Source: Kaistella palustris DSM 21579 (GTDB lineage Bacteria; Bacteroidota; Bacteroidia; Flavobacteriales; Weeksellaceae). From it: a stretch of DNA of 64,000 bases. Where the stretch lies: positions 1 to 64,000 of the forward strand of contig NZ_AULL01000013.1 of NCBI RefSeq assembly GCF_000422265.1, given 5' to 3'. Positions 43,151 through 51,645 of the stretch are shown piece after piece. How positions within the stretch are numbered: the first letter of the stretch is position 1; the number at the start of each line of letters is the position of its first letter. The notes below the pieces were generated by a model. The model saw only the letters and a list, made by a program, of their open reading frames with translations, ran no database searches and was not told the origin of the DNA. The position numbers were made by a program, and so were the translations under genes.

Positions 43151-43567
43151 ATGAAAACCCACACGACGAATTACAGGAATACTTTCATAGAAATTGCCGA
43201 GGACTGCCCGGTTTCTACAGCCGAAATCCCACCCGTGAAAAGGAACAAAACCCTGGCAAACATACAGCTGGAAATGGTTTTGAACAATCCGTACAAATAT
43301 ACTTCAGATGATGTGCTTCTGGAATGTTACCTTCAGAAAAACAACATTCCCGAAAATGAAAGGCAGGAAGCGGCAAAAACTTTTTTTTCCAAAGGGCAGC
43401 CATGCTTCAGGTCTTCGGCACTGGGAAAAAGATATGGCTTTGGTGTGCACCACAATGCCGACGGAAAGATTGCGCTATTCCCGGTAGAAAGCAAAAACTA
43501 CAAAGACTTTGTCGACGACGAGAATGTGACAAAAGTGAAGGCAATGCGCTCAAAACGTGCAAAATAG
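43151..43567 (+). CDS. DUF6157 family protein
   Basis: 138 residues from ATG 43151; an ATG at 43115 lies inside a terminator and is rejected. The opening MKTHTTNYRNTFIEIAEDCP and later NPYKYTSDDVLLEC, FRSSALGKRYGFGVHHNADG match the DUF6157 pattern as I remember it. Soluble and without a signal sequence; no known activity. It is followed by 167 bp that hold the promoter for rpoD. Confidence 0.8.
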   Translation: MKTHTTNYRNTFIEIAEDCPVSTAEIPPVKRNKTLANIQLEMVLNNPYKYTSDDVLLECYLQKNNIPENERQEAAKTFFSKGQPCFRSSALGKRYGFGVHHNADGKIALFPVESKNYKDFVDDENVTKVKAMRSKRAK

Positions 43568-43734
43568 CACTTCATTCTGAAAATTTTCGTATTCAATATT
43601 TTTTTTTAAACAGGATAGAAACACCGCAAGTTCAATTATTTATAAATTTTTGTAACCTTTTGCCGCCTCCTGTCGTATAATCTAATGCAGTCTAAGAGGG
43701 ACCGATTTAATAAATAAGACAAGAGTTATATTAA

Positions 43735-44601
43735 ATGAGACAATTAAAAATTACAAAGCAGGTTACCAATAGAGAAACCGCTTCGCTGGACAAGTATCTG
43801 CAGGAAATTGGAAAAGTAGATCTGATTACCGCCGACGAAGAAGTGGAACTGGCGCAGAAAATACGCGCAGGTGACCGCGTAGCTTTGGAAAAACTGATCA
43901 AAGCGAACTTAAGGTTCGTAGTTTCGGTGTCAAAACAATATCAAAACCAGGGACTTTCTCTCCCCGATTTGATCAACGAAGGGAATCTAGGCTTAATGAA
44001 AGCCGCCAAAAGATATGATGAAACGCGTGGATTTAAATTTATTTCCTATGCGGTTTGGTGGATCCGTCAGTCAATTCTGCAGGCTTTAGCTGAACAGTCA
44101 CGAATTGTGCGGTTGCCGCTTAATAAAATTGGATCGATCAACAAGATCAATAAAGCATACGCGCATCTTGAGCAGGAAAACGAAAGACCTCCTTCGCCGG
44201 AAGAACTTGCTGAAGTTTTAGACATGAGCGAAGAAGACATTAAAGAATCGATGAAAAACTCCGGAAGACACCTGTCGATGGATGCACCATTGGTTGAAGG
44301 TGAAGATTCAAACCTTTATGATGTACTGCGTTCCGGTGAATCACCAAGTCCGGATAAAGATTTGATGCTCGAATCGCTCCAGATCGAAATCGAAAGAGCA
44401 TTGCAGACACTCACTCCCCGAGAGGCAGATCTGGTGCGTCTGTATTTTGGTTTGAATGGCAAACATCCGATGACACTGGAAGAGATTGGCGAAACCTTTG
44501 ACCTTACCCGAGAAAGAGTACGCCAGATCAAAGAAAAAGCGATCAAAAGACTGAAACACAATACGCGAAGTAAAATCCTGAAATCTTATTTAGGAAAATA
44601 A
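43735..44601 (+). CDS. rpoD: RNA polymerase primary sigma factor
   Basis: 288 residues, the short form of sigma-70 typical of Bacteroidota. Region 1.2 is at the N-terminus ([18 protein letters not shown]). Region 2 includes [40 protein letters not shown] and [14 protein letters not shown], which reads the -7 element. Region 3 and region 4.2 ([20 protein letters not shown]) complete it. The large region 1.1 of proteobacterial factors is absent. It recognises the TTG/TAnnTTTG promoters seen elsewhere in this window. A strong terminator follows. Confidence 0.95.
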   Translation: MRQLKITKQVTNRETASLDKYLQEIGKVDLITADEEVELAQKIRAGDRVALEKLIKANLRFVVSVSKQYQNQGLSLPDLINEGNLGLMKAAKRYDETRGFKFISYAVWWIRQSILQALAEQSRIVRLPLNKIGSINKINKAYAHLEQENERPPSPEELAEVLDMSEEDIKESMKNSGRHLSMDAPLVEGEDSNLYDVLRSGESPSPDKDLMLESLQIEIERALQTLTPREADLVRLYFGLNGKHPMTLEEIGETFDLTRERVRQIKEKAIKRLKHNTRSKILKSYLGK

Positions 44602-44625
44602 TTTTACAGAAAATAGTTATAAGAC

Positions 44626-44654
44626 AAAAGCAGGTTTTTAAAGCCTGCTTTTTT
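44626..44654 (+). terminator. Intrinsic terminator downstream of rpoD
   Basis: The stem AAAAGCAGG/CCTGCTTTT with a short loop is followed by a T-run. It lies 25 bp after the stop. Confidence 0.8.
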
Positions 44655-44680
44655 GATTTCTAAATTTGCCATGTAATCAT

Positions 44681-45271
44681 TTACGACGGTTGAAAATTCT
44701 TGCGCGCAAGTTCTTTTCTTACCCTGCTCAGACTTTCCGGCGTAATTCCCAGATAAGAAGCCACCATCCATTGTGGCACTCTGAGGAGAATATCAGGATA
44801 CATCTTAATGAAATTCATATAGCGTTCCTCAGCGGTTTCTGCCAGCAGCGAATTCAGTCGGTTCTGCAAATTGCGGATGTGTTTCTGAAGCAGAAGGTCA
44901 TTGTTTTCCACGGTTTGCGGATACTGTTCCACCAGTCTTACAAAAAAATCATTTTCGAGCAGAAGGACTTCAGAATCTTCCACCGCCTCTATAAAATAGT
45001 TCGATTTCTCATTGAAATAAAGTGAGCTGCGGTCCGACATCAACCATTTCTCCGGCGCAAACTGAATGATATGTTCTTTACCGTTTTTATCAATTGAAAA
45101 CATACGGAGCAAACCTTTCTCCACAAAAAAAGTTTCGCGGCAAACCTCGCCTTCACGCAGAAGATATTCGTTTTTTGAAACTTTCCTGGTATGATAAAAA
45201 CTGCTGCAGGACGAAACTGCTTCTTTCGGAATCTCCAGGATCTCTGAGAGATAACTTTCAATATTTTCCAT
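44681..45271 (-). CDS. Crp/Fnr family transcriptional regulator
   Basis: 196 residues. The N-terminal cyclic-nucleotide-binding beta-roll (VSKNEYLLREGEVCRETFFV, FSIDKNGKEHIIQF) lacks the Arg-Ser phosphate cassette expected for strict cAMP binding. The C-terminal winged helix ends with VASYLGITPESLSRVRKELA, the recognition helix. It is likely a sensor of an unknown small ligand or redox state. It follows the YtxJ gene by 11 bp in a small minus-strand cluster with bacillithiol-linked proteins, which suggests a stress role. Confidence 0.85.
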   Translation of the reverse strand: MENIESYLSEILEIPKEAVSSCSSFYHTRKVSKNEYLLREGEVCRETFFVEKGLLRMFSIDKNGKEHIIQFAPEKWLMSDRSSLYFNEKSNYFIEAVEDSEVLLLENDFFVRLVEQYPQTVENNDLLLQKHIRNLQNRLNSLLAETAEERYMNFIKMYPDILLRVPQWMVASYLGITPESLSRVRKELARKNFQPS

Positions 45272-45282
45272 ATAAAAATAAG

Positions 45283-45657
45283 TTAAAGCAGTGAGACGGA
45301 AATACTCTGGTGAGACGCATCTTTCACGGCTTTCCCCTGCTCCAGCACAATAAGCTGTGGGCTTTGGTGCGTAACATCCAGTTCAGCGGCAATCCTGTTC
45401 GAAATGTCCCTGTGTGCGATCAGGTCCAGGAAATAGTAAGAAACTTCTTTTTCTGACTCACGAACTTCTTGTTCAAAATTTTTCAGAACTGTTTTACTGA
45501 TGAAGCATCTTGTAGAATGCTTGAAGATGGCGACTTTCTTTTCAAATGATTCAGCCACCGCTTTATTTAGATCGGTTTCGTCTTTAATTTCTTTCCAAAA
45601 CGTGCCCGATTGATTCTCAATTTCTCCGCCACCGAAAATTTTATTTAAAAGTCCCAT
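45283..45657 (-). CDS. ytxJ: YtxJ-type bacillithiol system protein
   Basis: 124 residues of the YtxJ/BrxC monothiol bacilliredoxin family. A thioredoxin-like fold with the single active Cys in FKHSTRCFISK (about 50) is seen, where other members have a similar TRCxIS motif, and the cis-Pro segment QSPQLIVLEQGKAV follows. These proteins remove bacillithiol from protein thiols. A YfiT/DinB-like protein gene lies 90 bp upstream and a Crp-like regulator 11 bp downstream. Confidence 0.85.
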   Translation of the reverse strand: MGLLNKIFGGGEIENQSGTFWKEIKDETDLNKAVAESFEKKVAIFKHSTRCFISKTVLKNFEQEVRESEKEVSYYFLDLIAHRDISNRIAAELDVTHQSPQLIVLEQGKAVKDASHQSISVSLL

Positions 45658-45747
45658 TTTATCTTATTTATTGTTGATAATTAATGAGTTGGCTAAATGA
45701 TTCCGTGTACAACCCATTTTTAATTTGATGTAAAAGTACAGTTTTAT

Positions 45748-46284
45748 TTACCAGCCTTTTTCTTTCTTAAGGTTTTCGATATGCGCAAAATGATGGTCAC
45801 AATGCCAGGCATAGAACACCAGACTTTCTCGAAGTGAAATATTTCTGTTCTGTTCTGGGTGATAGAAAGTGCTGTCGAATTCCCGGTTCGTAAGTGCTTT
45901 CAGTTCATAAACCCACCGTTCGTGCAGTCCTTTTAATATAGTCAGTGCAGGATCTATCCCTATACTGAAACTGTCCTGAAGTTCAGCCCAATGCGCTTCG
46001 TCATAGGTTTTCACTGCAGGATTATTTTCGGTAAGAGCCAGTTTGAAACGGATATAGCTCATCATATGACTGTCGGAAAGGTGATTTACCAGTTGCCGCA
46101 CCTTCCAGCCGCCCTCGCGGTATTGAGTATCGAGTTGCTCGTCGGTCCAGTTACCGATGAGATTTTCCAGTTTTGCAGGAAAGTTTTGCAACGTTTTTAT
46201 GCATTCATCAATATCAGGATCCGAAATTTCCTCAGGAATCTGAAACTCCCCGAGCGGATATTTTTTAAGTTCTAAATTGTCCAT
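45748..46284 (-). CDS. YfiT/DinB-like bacillithiol-linked metal-dependent hydrolase
   Basis: 178 residues from ATG 46284; an upstream start at 46395 is not conserved. Four-helix DinB/YfiT fold with three metal-ligand histidines: one in LVNHLSDSHMMSY and two in FYAWHCDHHFAHIENL. LENLIGNWTDEQLDTQYREG precedes them, as in YfiT/BstA bacillithiol S-transferases. It should conjugate bacillithiol to electrophiles or hydrolyse such conjugates. Its neighbour YtxJ supports the bacillithiol link. Nickel or zinc is the likely metal. Confidence 0.82.
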   Translation of the reverse strand: MDNLELKKYPLGEFQIPEEISDPDIDECIKTLQNFPAKLENLIGNWTDEQLDTQYREGGWKVRQLVNHLSDSHMMSYIRFKLALTENNPAVKTYDEAHWAELQDSFSIGIDPALTILKGLHERWVYELKALTNREFDSTFYHPEQNRNISLRESLVFYAWHCDHHFAHIENLKKEKGW

Positions 46285-46405
46285 TATATATTTCTGTTTT
46301 TGGCCTTTTTGGCTTAATGCGCATTTTGGCTGAGGATTTGTGTTTACTGTATGTAAATTTACCAAAAATACCATCAATCCGGTGAAGGCCGGCAAAATTT
46401 AATAT

Positions 46406-47011
46406 ATGAAAAAAGCCCTGATCATTGTAGATGTGCAAAATGATTTTTGCGAAGGCGGTGCGCTGGCAGTTCCCGGTGCCAACGAGATCATTCCTTACAT
46501 CAACCTTTTAATGGAAGAAAATGAATACGACCAGATTGTGCTCACACAGGACTGGCATCCCGCAAACCACAAAAGTTTTGCCTCTACAAACGGTAAAAAA
46601 GTTGGTGATACAATTATACTTAATGGAATTCCGCAGTTCATGTGGCCGGACCATTGCGTGCAGGGCACATTTGGCGCGGAGTTTCACAAAGATCTGAACC
46701 GTGATAAAATCACGCACATCATTCAGAAAGGTACAAACACAGAGTTCGACAGTTACAGCGGCTTTCAGGATAACAACCATTTTGTAAAAACCGGTCTGGA
46801 TGATTTCCTAAAATACCACGATATCGAACTTTTGGAAATCGCCGGTCTTGCGATGGATTACTGCGTAAAATATACCTGTCTGGATGCGGCGAAGTTGGGT
46901 TATGTGACCTGTCTGCATTTCAACGGAACTCGAGCTGTAAATGCCAAACCCGATAACGGCAAAGATGCGGTTTATGAAATGCTGCAGAATACAGTGACAA
47001 TTTTGGGCTGA
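46406..47011 (+). CDS. pncA: Nicotinamidase / pyrazinamidase
   Basis: 201 residues of the cysteine-hydrolase isochorismatase-like family. The catalytic Asp is in IIVDVQNDFCEGGALAV (about 10), the metal-ligand motif in LTQDWHPANHKSF (Asp, His, His) near 48-60, the active-site Lys in the middle part and the nucleophilic Cys in AGLAMDYCVKYTCLDA near 155. It deamidates nicotinamide to nicotinate for NAD salvage. Divergent from the YfiT-like gene with about 120 bp between starts. Confidence 0.93.
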   Translation: MKKALIIVDVQNDFCEGGALAVPGANEIIPYINLLMEENEYDQIVLTQDWHPANHKSFASTNGKKVGDTIILNGIPQFMWPDHCVQGTFGAEFHKDLNRDKITHIIQKGTNTEFDSYSGFQDNNHFVKTGLDDFLKYHDIELLEIAGLAMDYCVKYTCLDAAKLGYVTCLHFNGTRAVNAKPDNGKDAVYEMLQNTVTILG

Positions 47012-47111
47012 AAATTCTTGGAAAACTTATTTTAAACTTTACAGTATGTGTGGCGTTTTTTTAAAATTTCCGGTTTATCAGTTAGAATATTTATTTTTAA
47101 GAAAATTATAA

Positions 47112-48671
47112 TTGAGACATTTTGCCCTTCTTTTTGTTGTTTTTGCCTGCACCTCATGTGTTTCAGTTAAGCGGTACAATGAAAAGCTTGAAATACCTGT
47201 TGCTGCAGAAAAACTTCGGAACGATGTAGACTTTTCCTATGCAAAACTGCAAAAGCTTCATCCTAACCTGTACTGGTATATTTCCCGTGAAGATCTTGAA
47301 TATAAATTCGACAGTTTAAAAAGTACCATTCAGAAACCCTTAAGACCAAATGAATTTTACCAAAAGCTGGCTCCGGTTATCGCACAGATTCGGGAAGGTC
47401 ATCTTCGCTTGGTATCAAATGAAAAACGGCTTACCAAAAAAGAAATCAAAGACCTTAAAAATCAAAAAGGTCTGCTGAGCCGCTACAATTTCCTGGTGGA
47501 CGAAGACCGCATTTTTGTGCTCGATAATGCCGACAAAATTCCCAATATGGAAGTCGGCGGCGAACTGCTGAAAATTCATGATATTCCAGTGAAGGACTTG
47601 CTCGGGAAATACAGACCTTTCGTAAACAGCGACGGTTACAACACTACATTTCAAAAGTATATGCTTGCTAAAAGATGGCCGCAATATTTTACTTCGGAAT
47701 TTGGTATTCTCGACAGTGTAAAAGTAGAAACAAAGTACCAAAACAATGTAAGGTCCTTTTACCTGCACCGCGAAAAAATGAGCGCCGCCGAAAAGAAGAA
47801 AGACAAACTGGAAAATAAGAAACTCAGCAACAGCGAAACAGGCAAGACCAGGGATTACAACATCTATACGAGAACCTATAACCGCGACCTGCAGTTTCCC
47901 ACAGCCGACAGCGCTGTGGCTTACATGAAAATAAAAACGTTCTCAGGTGTTTATTCACGGAGATTTTACAGGCAAAGTTTTGCGCAGCTGCAAAAATCAC
48001 CGGCAAAGACTTTAATCATCGACATCCGCAATAATTTAGGCGGCTCGCTTTATGAGGTTAATAACCTGTACTCGTATCTTGTTTCAACAGATTTTCAGTT
48101 TATAAATGATATTGAAGTTACTTCACGCGCATCGGTCTTTCACGCCGACTATTTTCGGGGTTCGCCGCTTTATCTGATACCGCTCCAGGCACTGTCTTAT
48201 CCGATATATCTGGCAGGAACTGCATTTTCTACAAAAAAAGTAGCTCACCGTTTCTACCTTAGAAATAATGGATTTTTCAGTTTAAAGAAACCAAAGAGAA
48301 ATAACTTCAAAGGTAAGATCTATGTATTGATCAACGGCAGCAGTTTTTCTGCGGCATCAATTTTAGCTGCTAAATTAAAAGGCGACGGCAGAGCGTTTTT
48401 GGTCGGCGAAAAAACCGGCGGCGCCAATGACGGAACCGTGGCAGGCCGCTACTCTACAGAGAAATTGCCGGGATCTGAACTTTATCTGCCAATCGGCTTA
48501 ATGCTCATTCAACCTCACATCAATTTTACTCATACTGAAAAAGGAGTAACTCCAGACTTCAGAATTTTACCAACAATTAAACAGCTTTTAGAAAAAAAGG
48601 ATGTGCAGCTGGACTGGATAATGAATGATCTCAAAAAAAATAAAGATGTTACTCCTCCGCAAGTTCCTTGA
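47112..48671 (+). CDS. S41 family peptidase, lipoprotein
   Basis: 519 residues, starting at TTG 47112 since no ATG fits the signal sequence. The N-terminus FALLFVVFACTSC is a lipobox, so the mature protein is anchored in the envelope. The C-terminal tail-specific protease core carries LIIDIRNNLGGSLYEVNN, and the catalytic Ser in KIYVLINGSSFSAASILAAK followed by GEKTGGANDG. A PDZ-like part lies between about 130-200. It degrades envelope proteins. Its 3' end overlaps the convergent SRPBCC gene by 23 bp. Confidence 0.87.
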   Translation: MRHFALLFVVFACTSCVSVKRYNEKLEIPVAAEKLRNDVDFSYAKLQKLHPNLYWYISREDLEYKFDSLKSTIQKPLRPNEFYQKLAPVIAQIREGHLRLVSNEKRLTKKEIKDLKNQKGLLSRYNFLVDEDRIFVLDNADKIPNMEVGGELLKIHDIPVKDLLGKYRPFVNSDGYNTTFQKYMLAKRWPQYFTSEFGILDSVKVETKYQNNVRSFYLHREKMSAAEKKKDKLENKKLSNSETGKTRDYNIYTRTYNRDLQFPTADSAVAYMKIKTFSGVYSRRFYRQSFAQLQKSPAKTLIIDIRNNLGGSLYEVNNLYSYLVSTDFQFINDIEVTSRASVFHADYFRGSPLYLIPLQALSYPIYLAGTAFSTKKVAHRFYLRNNGFFSLKKPKRNNFKGKIYVLINGSSFSAASILAAKLKGDGRAFLVGEKTGGANDGTVAGRYSTEKLPGSELYLPIGLMLIQPHINFTHTEKGVTPDFRILPTIKQLLEKKDVQLDWIMNDLKKNKDVTPPQVP

Positions 48672-49074
48672 CGATATTTAATGCGCGAGGGAAGCTGTTG
48701 GTAAAATATGTCAGGAATTCTTCGGCTGTGTTGATGGTCACGGTAAGTTCAGTGCCGTTTTCTTTTTCTTCGAGGTCGTAATATTCGATTGCCTCATCAC
48801 CAAATGTCTTTTCCTGCGGAATTCCGTCGATGACTTCGCCATAATGCAGAAAATGCATCTTTTGGAAAGGAACTACCTTTTCCACCAGCGCAAATAAACC
48901 ATGTTCTCCCGGCGATAAGAAACGGATCTCATTGCCTTCGGCAAGCTCGCCTTCATAGTAAGAACCTTTAATAAAGGAAGCGGTCCACTTTCTGTAGGTA
49001 TCGTCGTCCCAAAGGGTGTTCCAGACTTTTTCAACCGACGCGTTGATAAAGACTGTGAACTGGATTTTTTTCAT
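48649..49074 (-). CDS. SRPBCC/AHSA1-like domain protein
   Basis: 141 residues covering one START/AHSA1-like helix-grip fold: FTVFINASVEKVWNTLWDDD at the start, RKWTASFIKGSYYEGELAEG, then a central strand set and the long C-terminal helix FLTYFTNSFPRALNIVKELA. Such proteins bind hydrophobic small molecules or Hsp90-like partners. No catalytic residues are evident. The stop codon lies inside the 3' end of the S41 gene, so transcripts can be antisense at their ends. Confidence 0.85.
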   Translation of the reverse strand: MKKIQFTVFINASVEKVWNTLWDDDTYRKWTASFIKGSYYEGELAEGNEIRFLSPGEHGLFALVEKVVPFQKMHFLHYGEVIDGIPQEKTFGDEAIEYYDLEEKENGTELTVTINTAEEFLTYFTNSFPRALNIVKELAEE

Positions 49075-49204
49075 GGTTTAAAGTTTGATTGCGCAGTGAA
49101 ACGTTATCGTTTCTCCGTCATTTGCAACAAAACAAATACCAAAAAACGATCTGCTTTTCCCAAAATCATAATTAACGATAGTTCGGGCAAACCGTGGAGA
49201 TTAG

Positions 49205-49232
49205 AAAAAAAGCTCCCGAACCGGAAGCTTTG
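49205..49232 (-). terminator. Intrinsic terminator
   Basis: The stem AAAGCT/AGCTTT with an inner CCG/CGG pair has a minus-strand T-run from AAAAAAA at 49205. It follows the GreA-like gene. Confidence 0.7.
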
Positions 49233-49256
49233 CGTAATCAGTTTTACTTAATTAAT

Positions 49257-49634
49257 TTATGAAACCGGCTGTACACTCAGGATTTCAATCTTCTTTTCAC
49301 CGTTTCTAAACGGCCAGCTGATGATGTCGCCTACCCGATTACCAACCGTCGCCAGGGCAATATCCGAAAGGATTGAATATTTACCTTTTTTTATTTTCTC
49401 CTTATTGCTCGGAACAAAATGGTACTGCTCTTCGGCATTGGTCGTATGGTCTTTAATTTTCACCACAGAATCGATGGTTACTACATCTTCCGGAAGTTCC
49501 CGGCGCAAAACCTGTTTTGCATTTCTCAGTTGTGTGGTAAGGATCTCTTCTTCCTGTATGGTGGTTTTTTTTCTTCTCAAGTGATCTTTGATCAAGTCAT
49601 AAATTCCTGTGGTAAGTACGATATTGTTTGTCAT
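49257..49634 (-). CDS. GreA/GreB-like transcript cleavage factor (Rnk-type)
   Basis: 125 residues. An N-terminal coiled coil (IYDLIKDHLRRKKTTIQEEE to LRNAKQVLRRELP) is followed by the GreA/GreB C-terminal FKBP-like domain (VTIDSVVKIKDHTTNAEEQY, YSILSDIALATVGNRVGDII). The coiled coil is shorter than in GreA and lacks the acidic catalytic tip, which fits the Rnk class of RNA polymerase secondary-channel regulators. It probably modulates transcription under stress. Confidence 0.83.
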   Translation of the reverse strand: MTNNIVLTTGIYDLIKDHLRRKKTTIQEEEILTTQLRNAKQVLRRELPEDVVTIDSVVKIKDHTTNAEEQYHFVPSNKEKIKKGKYSILSDIALATVGNRVGDIISWPFRNGEKKIEILSVQPVS

Positions 49635-50086
49635 AATGTTCTTTTTAATTCCCGATACGCATATTAAACTCAGGCAAGATCCGGCCAGATTTGATGACGG
49701 ATTTTGCTAACGTATTTTGGGAAAGTTATTTAATTAATTTTTTTTAAAGCTGAATAATGCCCTGTCCTAAGTTATGACAGGGATTATGCAATAAACTCTT
49801 TGGAGTTTTTTAAAAAAATATCATCATGAAGATAAGACAACGACAACAAATCCCGGTGGGAGATTCTTTTCTTAGATGTGAAAAACATTGTTGTCATATT
49901 ATACGGTTGAATTACAAACATAGCCCTTATTTCTAACAAAAGCAAAACTGAAAATTGCCGCATTTTTTTAATATTCAGTAAATTACGTACTGTGGCAGCT
50001 TTTACACCTTATAGATTTTAATGATGACCGTGATTGTAAGTGGATTTGTAAAACTAAAATGATATTTTTGTTAAAAATTACAGATT
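49635..50086. promoter_or_regulatory. Intergenic stretch with hairpin and promoter
   Basis: A stem CCCTGTC/GACAGGG at 49760-49782 with extended ATAAT/ATTAT arms is followed by a second short stem AACTC/GAGTT and a T-run at 49806-49811, which together may terminate transcripts. Near the right end TATTTTTG at 50063-50070 fits TAnnTTTG and lies 16 bp before the thiol peroxidase ATG. Confidence 0.45.
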
Positions 50087-50707
50087 ATGTTCACTAAAAC
50101 GCTAGTAATCAGTTTGGGATTCTTGACTTTGTTTTCCTGCGCCGAAAAATCCGGTAATGAGCCAACGGCAAATAAGGCACAGGATTCTTCAAAAGTTTTA
50201 CAGTCACAAAGTATAGTATTAATGGGTGGTAAACCGGTGTCGACTTACGGTAAACTTCCGGAACTCAATGCAAAGGCGCCGGATTTTGTACTGACCGACG
50301 TGGATATGAAAGACCAAAGTCTGGATTCGTACAAAGGAAAATTTGTTATACTTAACATTTTCCCAAGTGTTGATACTGGTGTCTGTTCCGCCTCTGTCCG
50401 GCGTTTTAACGAAGACGCTTCAAAATTACCGGGAGCTGTAGTTCTCTGTATTTCAAAAGATCTACCATTCGCACAGAAAAGGTTTTGCGGTGCCGAAGGA
50501 ATTAAAAATGTGGTGATGCTTTCGGATTTCCGGTCAGATTTCGGGAAAATTTATGGCGTTGAACTCACGGATTCTGCGATGAAAGGCTTGTTGAGCCGTG
50601 CTGTTGTAGTGATCGATCCTGCGGGTAAAATTGTTTATGAAGAACAGGTTTCAGATATTTCGCACGAACCGAATTACGAGGCGGCGATCAAAGCGGTAAA
50701 AATGTAA
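50087..50707 (+). CDS. tpx: Thiol peroxidase (Tpx-type), lipoprotein
   Basis: 206 residues. A lipoprotein signal (LVISLGFLTLFSCAEKSG) is followed by a linker and the Tpx fold. The peroxidatic Cys is in VDTGVCSASVRRFNED (about 104) and the resolving Cys in AQKRFCGAEGIKNVV (about 140), matching the atypical two-Cys peroxiredoxin family. It reduces hydroperoxides with a thioredoxin-like donor. Export to the envelope as a lipoprotein is uncommon for Tpx, which is usually cytoplasmic. Own promoter at 50063. Confidence 0.9.
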   Translation: MFTKTLVISLGFLTLFSCAEKSGNEPTANKAQDSSKVLQSQSIVLMGGKPVSTYGKLPELNAKAPDFVLTDVDMKDQSLDSYKGKFVILNIFPSVDTGVCSASVRRFNEDASKLPGAVVLCISKDLPFAQKRFCGAEGIKNVVMLSDFRSDFGKIYGVELTDSAMKGLLSRAVVVIDPAGKIVYEEQVSDISHEPNYEAAIKAVKM

Positions 50708-50802
50708 CAACTTCTGAGTCGGCAGCAGCTTTTCGTTCCTGTTTTTTTTAACGAATTTTCTACTTCTAAAAGGCCAGTTCTTTTTACCACCGAAATTCTG
50801 CC

Positions 50803-51498
50803 TTACGAAATGTCCATCGCTTTCGGCGGAATCTTCAGCAGGAGATTTGGGTCCGGGCAGTTCTCTTTATAGAACTGCAGATCTTTTGCGCTGCAGACTC
50901 CGGGATAATCACCCTTGTTATTAGCTATATTTTTAATGATTTGAAAATGCAAATGCGGCGCGTAATCGCCATTTACAGGTGATTTTCCTAAAGTTGCAAT
51001 CTGGTCTCCTTTTTCCACGGCCTGTCCTACCCTTTTATTGTCCAGACTTTCCAGACTAAGATGTCCATACAACGTGTAAAAAGTAAAACCCTCGATTTCG
51101 TGCTCTATAATGATTGTCGGACCATAATCTCCAATCGCCGAATTGTTTTGAAAACTGTATATTTTCCCGTCTAGAGCACTCAAAACAGAAGTTCCCGCTT
51201 TGATCCACAAATCTAAGCCGATGTGAATATTCCGTTCGTCCGTGTTTTCCTGATTAAAATTTTCACTTCTTTTGTAGAGATTTCGGGTTTCCAGATAACC
51301 ACCAAAAGCCACTTTCGCCTTATTCTCCAATAAATAATTTTCTACAAACCCTTCAAATTTTTCTGCATCGGTAAGATCCAAATCCAGGGTGTCGGTATGT
51401 GAAGCAGAAAGATCGATTGCCACATATTTTTTGTAATCAATGGTTTCGTCAATTACCTTGATGTTGGTTTGGTTTTGAAGGATTTGTTCTAAAGTCAT
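50803..51498 (-). CDS. M23 family metallopeptidase
   Basis: 231 residues. The lysostaphin-type domain has the Zn ligands in HIGLDLWIKAGTSVLSALDG (His, Asp) and HLHFQII (His-x-His) with the paired His in YTLYGHLS. DYGPTIIIEHEIEGFTF lies between them. It should cleave peptidoglycan peptide bridges, or be an inactive regulator. No export signal is obvious at the N-terminus, so its location is uncertain. Alone on the minus strand between tpx and hutU. Confidence 0.88.
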   Translation of the reverse strand: MTLEQILQNQTNIKVIDETIDYKKYVAIDLSASHTDTLDLDLTDAEKFEGFVENYLLENKAKVAFGGYLETRNLYKRSENFNQENTDERNIHIGLDLWIKAGTSVLSALDGKIYSFQNNSAIGDYGPTIIIEHEIEGFTFYTLYGHLSLESLDNKRVGQAVEKGDQIATLGKSPVNGDYAPHLHFQIIKNIANNKGDYPGVCSAKDLQFYKENCPDPNLLLKIPPKAMDIS

Positions 51499-51540
51499 AA
51501 CACTGAAATTTTAAACTTTTGATTTCTGTTAACTGATATT

Positions 51541-51600
51541 TTGTTCGCAGCCCCGCTTGAACGGAGCTCTCCGCCGCGGCGGAAGCGGGAGTGGAAGACG
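51541..51600. repeat. GC-rich palindromic intergenic element
   Basis: A perfect 14-bp palindrome TCCGCCGCGGCGGA is centred near 51575, flanked by imperfect arms GCTTGAACGGAGC and AAGCGGGAGTGGAAG. The composition is unlike its AT-rich surroundings. It is a dispersed-repeat type element of the kind also seen at 12.5-13.4 kb. Confidence 0.55.
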
Positions 51601-51645
51601 GAATAAGCTGCCCAAATGAGATTGCTTGGTACTTCGCAATAACAT

